Assembly (NCBI GenBank): GCA_028023455.1
Contig: JAQFVV010000017.1
Location: forward strand, 2,175,001-2,239,000
Origin: Epiperipatus broadwayi
Lineage: Eukaryota; Onychophora; Udeonychophora; Euonychophora; Peripatidae
Length of the DNA stretch: 64,000 nucleotides
Direction of reading: 5' to 3'
In this document: in pieces, positions 59,544 through 64,000 of the stretch
Position numbering within the stretch: position 1 is the stretch's first letter
Layout of the letters: every line of letters starts with the position of its first letter
The notes under the pieces: model-generated
Told to the model about the DNA's origin: nothing
The model's input: only the letters and a program-made list of their open reading frames with translations
Databases searched by the model: none
Translations under genes and position numbers: made by a program

Positions 59544-59953
59544 TGTTTATCTTTTCAGTTATATGTGTTTGGGTGTATCAGTGTTATTCGATATAGTGGA
59601 GAGTGGTGGGTGGTGTGAAAGTCTGTGCTCATATACCCTATATTACATAGATATAGACACAAGTATATAACAAGCCTGTGCTTCAGCTATTACATTATAG
59701 AGATGTCTGCCCATCCTTGCGTATGTATTAAATGGATTATGTCCTGTACATGTGGGGTTCAGATTGACCTTAATCAACATGGGTATCTCGGCCTCAGGGT
59801 AGCCTTTGAGCATTCCATCATCAGATTTTCAATTGGATAGATGGTTGAAGAGTTGGAGTGTGGAGTAGATTGAAGCCTGTCCATCAAACTATGAGGATTG
59901 TCTATTTTAATACATATCTGAGCACTTACAATATATATGTGTGTAAAGATGAT

Positions 59954-60006
59954 AGTCTGGACCAACTGATGATTGCTGGTTTAGCATGAAATATGTATAT
60001 TGGTGA
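59954..60006 (+). ncRNA. Hammerhead motif, array unit 5
   Basis: CTGATGA (59966-59972), GAAA (59988-59991), stem III ATAT/GTAT fully paired with one wobble, cleavage after A59999, stem I CCAA/TTGG. Confidence 0.85.
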
Positions 60007-60428
60007 TTGTTTATCTTTTCAGCATATATGTGTTTGGGTGTATCAGTGTTATTAGATAGAGTGGAGAGTGGTGGGTGGTATGAAAGTCTGTGCTCATATA
60101 CCCTATATTACATATATATAGACACAGGTATATAACAAGCCTGTGCTTCAGTTATTACATTATAAAGATGTCTACCCATCCTTGCATATGTATTAAATGA
60201 ATTATGTCCTGTACATGTGGGGTTCAGATTGACCTTAGGTCAACATGGGTGTGACAAAAATCTCGGTCTCAGGGGGGCCTTTGAGCATTTTATCATCAGA
60301 TTTTCTATTGGATGGACGGTTGAAGAGTTGGAGTGTGGAGTAGATTGAAACCTGTCCATTATACTATGAGGATTGTCTATCTTAATATATATCTGAGCAC
60401 TTATACTATATATGTGTGTAAAAATGAT

Positions 60429-60482
60429 AGTCTGGACCAACTGATGATTGCTGGTTTAGCATGAAATACGTATATTGGTGAT
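60429..60482 (+). ncRNA. Hammerhead motif, array unit 6 (best array copy)
   Basis: CTGATGA (60441-60447), GAAA (60463-60466), a perfect stem III ATAC/GTAT, cleavage after A60474, stem I CCAA/TTGG. The only departure from the canonical core is the U-U at the base of stem II, where most hammerheads have G-C. Confidence 0.87.
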
Positions 60483-60580
60483 TGTTTATCTTTTCAGCAT
60501 ATATGTGTTTGGGTGTATCAGTGTTATTAGATAGAGTGGTGGGTGGTGTGAAAGTCTGTGCTCATATACCCTATATTATA

Positions 60581-61199
60581 AAATAATAATAGTGTCCACG
60601 TTATATAATATGGTAAAATTGGTATCTACTGTTAGCATATTAAGCCGCATCTTTTGAATATCTGTCTTTCTTTTGTTTTGAATCATCATATCCAATCACA
60701 GATTTGCATATTATTTAATCAGTAACTTATGTTCTATTATATAATTTTTCAATATGAAAATCAGCATTAATAATCAAGTGAAACCCATAATTTTATTAGT
60801 GTTATTAAATTGTATATTATTTGTTTATTCATTTTTCTAATTAATATTAATAAATTATTAAATCATATAATTAATATTTAATTCTGCTTTGCCTCTTCAT
60901 TTATGCATACACGTTGTTAAGGCCAACCTAAATTTATTAATGAATTTTGATGAAAAGTCTAATTATGGTCTTAAGTTATTTCATTCTGTTGGGGGCTTGG
61001 GTTCGAAGCCTAGTAGTATTATCATTCTCTATAGATCTCTTGTTTCTCCGTTGTTGCTCCAGAACAGGAATGAATAAAATTTCATTTGTTATCATCAGAA
61101 ATGTTGTTCATAATGTTATAGATCTGGAAAATAGGCAATAGGGCAGAGTTCATGATTGTTCCTGACTTATGTATCTTGCACATGATTGGACTCGAGGTA
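60581..61199. other. AT-rich DNA, possible decayed Penelope upstream part
   Basis: Overlapping short frames at 60889-61141 (LYRSLVSPLLLQNRNE) may be decayed coding sequence of the element recognised just downstream. Not assignable alone. Confidence 0.3.
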
Positions 61200-61405
61200 C
61201 TTTTGCCTAGGTGCTAGCTCTTGTTAGGCGAACATACAATTCTGACCAGTACAGTATGTGCCCATGAACATATATTTAATTGGGAAAATATAAAAATATT
61301 GGATAAAGAAGAGAAGATACAAAGAAGAAAATTTAAAGAAGCTGCTCACATAATAACGGCAAACAAATCCATGAGCTATAGATAAGGTATGAAAATCACT
61401 AATCA
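61200..61405 (+). pseudogene. Penelope-like element relic (GIY-YIG region end)
   Basis: From 61263 one frame reads HEHIFNWENIKILDKEE, then RRKFKEAAHIITANKS and SYR followed by a stop. The pattern H..DW...KIL..E....R..KEA.HI.......R is the conserved C-terminal stretch of GIY-YIG endonuclease domains attached to Penelope-like retroelements. The expected Asp after Arg is replaced by the TAA at 61383. No RT domain is visible. Penelope-like elements in other animals carry hammerheads in their terminal repeats, which makes its nearness to the ribozyme array notable, though no physical link between them is shown. Confidence 0.5.
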
Positions 61406-61484
61406 ACTTTGCTTTTAGGAAAAAGTGGAGAAATCAGAAGAACCCCATAGATAAGTATATGAAATTACTACATACTGTTGCCTT

Positions 61485-61765
61485 TGGCAAGATGGCTCAG
61501 TTGGTTAAAGTGTTACCCTTAAAAATTCAATCCTCAATAATCTAAGGATCCAAGTTTGAATTCCATACTACTACTGTCACTGGTCAGGCCAGAAATCCCC
61601 AAAAAAGAGGAGAGAATAATATCTCTCGAAACATTGTGCATATACTAACCTCTTTGATGTGCTATTACTAACAGTTGAATTTATTTGGAATATTTAAATA
61701 AAGTTAAAAATTTTCTAAAGATATTCAATACTCATATTAGATGATGGAAATAGTCCAATATAAAA
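61485..61765 (+). repeat. tRNA-derived SINE, single copy
   Basis: Head: TGGCTCAGTTGG (61493-61504) is an A-box match and GTTTGAATTCC (61554-61564) approximates a B box, about 50 bp apart as in tRNA genes. Body: AATAATATCTCTCGAAACAT, TTTGATGTGCTATTACTAAC and ATTTGGAATATTTAAATAAA, ending ATGATGGAAATAGTCC. The same unit is present twice, head to head, at 50105-50605. Likely mobilised by a LINE; no A-tail is seen. Confidence 0.75.
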
Positions 61766-62179
61766 ATGCAACCAAAATAGTTTATGGTTCAGGAGTTCAA
61801 AAGAAGTTTATGCATTGGAAATTCAGAACTGATTCATGAACTGTGGACCTTGTCACCCTATCATGTACAAATCAATTTTACTGACAAATAATGTATAACA
61901 ATAAAAAATAATAAATATAATGGTGATAAACTAATCTGAAGAAGTCCTTTTGTTAATTATTTAACCCTCTTTAACAGCCATTTAAATTCAAAAACCATAT
62001 CGTTTAAAATTTGGGAATCCCAGGATTTGAGTTGATGACATTTACTTCCATTATGTTTTTTGAATTTAAACAGCAGTTGAAGATAATTAAATAATTAACC
62101 GAAAGTACTTCTGCAAATTAAATGGCTGTATATAATAGTTAATCACCTTTATATTTATTATTTTTATTGTTATCTTTAG
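61766..62179. repeat. Loose inverted repeat in AT-rich DNA
   Basis: GTCCTTTTGTTAATTATTTAA (61945 on) faces TTAAATAATTAACCGAAAGT (62088 on), and ACAGCCATTTAAATTCAAAA faces TTTTGAATTTAAACAGCAGT. The centre is near 62025. Confidence 0.6.
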
Positions 62180-62370
62180 AGTATATGAGCACAGACTTTC
62201 ACACCACCCACTACTCTCCACACTATCTCATAACACTGATACACTTGAAGTGTATCAGTGTTATGAGATAATGTGGAGAGTGCTGGGTGGTGTGAAAGTC
62301 TGTGCTCATATACCCTATAGATTACATATATAGACATGGGTATATAATAAGCCTGTGTTTCAGTTATTTT
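62180..62370. repeat. Near-perfect palindrome of hammerhead-family ends
   Basis: GTATATGAGCACAGACTTTC at 62181 is mirrored to about 62318 with only a few differences and a centre at CTTGAAG (62246-62252). Sequence matches the array units' TATCAGTGTTAT to CTCATATACCC segment. The ribozyme itself is absent: the inversion point lies just before it. Confidence 0.85.
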
Positions 62371-64000
62371 TATTGTTATAACAATATTTATTAATGGACA
62401 TTTTATTTGTATTATATACATATAACAATTATAAAAATTAATGATACTCTTGTTATATATGTGGAAAATAATTTCTAAATGTAGTCATCTGTATTTTACT
62501 CCAGAACCACCTCCTGTCATCTTGATTAATACCAGATAGTATAATGTTATAAAACTCATTTTCAGACTTATTAATTTTTGGCTTTTGCTTTAATCAATGA
62601 AGTCTAGGATTTAAAGTTAGAATTAATGCAATTATACACAATAATAGACATCTTTCACTTCTTTATGTTATTTAAATAAATAACATGAAATTTGAAATAA
62701 ATAAGTTTTCAAACTCAGTCTAACTCATCTGCACAGCTGTGGAAATTTGAGATCAGACCAACTTATAATATATATATTTGGAATCTCAGTTTTATAATAA
62801 CTATAGAACCCTTTTTCTCTTTGGCTAGGAAGGTTAATACCAACTATGACATAATATGGCCATTTATATGTTAACTCATATGATTCCAAAAGTAATTATC
62901 TTCCTATTGTAGAAACATCCACTGCAAGCATAAGTAATCAATGGGAAATAAATGGTATAGTACTATATTACTTCGAATTTAAGCCATAGTTTTTATTTAA
63001 ATTTTGAAGACATAAAATTAGGATGTGGCTTAAATTCAAAGCAAATATTTTAACATCTTATTTCTGCTTTCTTAAACACTTTAACCATACCACTTTTTAT
63101 ATCAAAACTGTATTGTTAAAGTGTTTAAGAAAATTGTAAATGGTATGATATGTAAAAATAGAAATCAATACATAAGAAAAGAAAGAAAAAGAAGAAAATC
63201 TTACATCTGCTGATATTTTAACATCTTATTTCTGCCAATCTCCAATTGCCCAACAATCAGGTTTTCACTTTATGCTCTACACATGCATGTAGTATTACAA
63301 CCATTGATAGCAGTTTATTCAGAGGTTCTCTATTTGCATTTTTCTGGATCAATCCAGTTGTTTGATAGCAACTGTGAAGAATCTTGTCATATTTGATCAT
63401 ATTTTATTTTATTTTTTTTTATTAGCCATAATTCACTAATGCTAAAAAAACATATGATGTTGAATTCAAAAGAAAATTTATATTATGCACTGAAGAAATT
63501 GGAAATCATACAGCCGGTAAAAGATTTACAGTTGACAAAAGGAGCCATGAAAATAAAGTTATTTCAGTGTAAAAAACACAGAAAATCATTTTTGGGGTCT
63601 AAAAATGGAAGAGATCCTAAAATTCATATAAGTAAATATAAATGTTTATTATTTTTCAATACCTATTATAAAAGCGTTTTTATATTTTTTTTTACATTTT
63701 TCCAATTTTAAAATCCTACTGCAGTTTTAAATTCAAGGTTGCTTAAATTTGAACTAATAGGGCAATATAAATCCCCATATCCAAAGAATAGCAGGGACTT
63801 GTAGTTGCTATAGAACAAAGGCATTTAAAATATATAAAAACTGACCTAGAGGCAGATGTATATAGCTATGCAAGTAAGTTAGCCTAATTTTGAAATCTTA
63901 TGTTGTTGTTTTTTTAAATTCAGATTAGTTGCTGAGTAGTTTAAAGCAAAGTGTCTGCTAGATATATAAGTGTATTTCTTCTAACTTTGAATTTTTCTCA
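62371..64000. other. AT-rich DNA, small repeats, unassigned ORF
   Basis: ATATTTTAACATCTTATTTCTGC occurs at 63045 and 63213. TTCTTAAACACTTTAACCAT faces its complement at 63112-63131. AAGCATAAGTAATCAATGGG at 62930 is an FB1 end trace. The 90-codon frame at 63439-63711 is not recognised. Positions 63770-63890 resemble the 48-49-kb FB1 subfamily (AAAACTGACCTAGAGGCAGA). Confidence 0.4.

Larger units (their letters stand above)
57960..60580. repeat. Array of six hammerhead-bearing units in two opposed triplets
   Basis: Three minus-strand units (ribozymes at 58104, 58581, 59057) are followed, across a junction near 59240-59250, by three plus-strand units (59489, 59954, 60429). Predicted cleavage sites are opposite 58112, 58589 and 59065 (spacing 477 and 476) and after 59535, 59999 and 60474 (spacing 464 and 475). 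Units are about 95% alike by eye. Each contains GTGTTTGGGTGTATCAGTGT, GTCTGTGCTCATATACCC, TAACAAGCCTGTGCTTCAG, ATGTCCTGTACATGTGGGG and AATGGACAGGCTTCAA on one strand or the other. ORFs of about 66 codons recur once per unit on either strand; they are repeat translations. Head-to-tail multimers with a ribozyme per unit are the hallmark of retrozymes. Confidence 0.9.

Noticed and set aside
58146-60440. Six or more ORFs of about 66 codons with nearly the same translation in the array
   Set aside because: They recur once per repeat unit on whichever strand the unit lies and have no codon or domain signal. They are translations of the repeat and its ribozyme flank.
57960-60580. CRISPR array
   Set aside because: The 475-bp period, lack of short direct repeats with unique spacers, and animal-type context exclude it.
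63439-63711. 90-codon ORF as a gene
   Set aside because: No domain, no splice signals, and the second half is low-complexity Phe-rich sequence. Kept only as unassigned.

Overview
The window is animal-type nuclear DNA, about three-quarters A+T by eye, probably from an invertebrate. I see no bacterial gene layout and no complete intact protein gene. It is built almost entirely of decayed mobile elements and long AT-rich stretches. The species cannot be named from sequence alone. Supporting evidence is the non-LTR retrotransposon remains with (TGA)n-type tails, tRNA-derived short elements, a Penelope-type relic, and an unusually large number of sequences present as two inverted copies (foldbacks).

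The most striking content is a repeat family that carries a type I hammerhead ribozyme core: CTGANGA, a hairpin, GAAA, a 4-bp palindrome, then a cleavable UA next to stem I. I count 16 copies, at about 0.45, 0.88, 6.15, 12.9, 15.2, 30.5 (two), 51.7, 52.1 and 53.5 kb, plus six in an array at 57.96-60.58 kb. The array has three minus-strand units followed by three plus-strand units. Same-strand cleavage sites lie 464-477 bp apart, so a transcript could fall into unit-length RNAs as in retrozymes or the schistosome Sm-alpha element. Several dispersed copies also keep a Pol III B-box-like sequence. Many copies are mutated in the core.

Layout: 0-6 kb has hammerhead-family copies, a 106-bp and a 54-bp tandem duplication, and unassigned AT-rich DNA. 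6-15.4 kb has foldbacks (6.5, 13.6, 14.5 kb), LINE 3-prime ends (8.4, 12.1 kb) and hammerhead copies. 16-17.8 kb has a broken zinc-knuckle gag-like ORF between diverged direct repeats. 18-35.5 kb carries several copies of one foldback family (FB1: 20.4, 24.3, 34.9 kb), an 893-bp inverted pair with hammerheads (30.1 kb) and a stretch poor in recognisable repeats (about 26-30 kb). 36-38.5 kb has three tRNA-shaped short elements. 40.16-44.23 kb is a 4-kb near-palindrome with about 1.87-kb arms between 89-bp direct repeats; each arm holds a cysteine-rich exon-like frame, broken differently in each. 44-55 kb is mostly foldbacks, with one nested inside another at 48.3-49.4 kb and a palindromic tRNA-derived SINE at 50.1 kb. 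55.5-57.6 kb is the 5-prime half of a LINE with an SGNH-esterase-like and an APE endonuclease domain, frameshifted. 58-62.4 kb holds the ribozyme array, a Penelope-type relic and a single SINE copy.

No set of genes works together here as a pathway. The common thread is retroelement RNA biology: LINEs that could have supplied reverse transcriptase, Pol III-type short elements, self-cleaving RNA motifs, and pervasive head-to-head duplication that would give long double-stranded RNA if transcribed.
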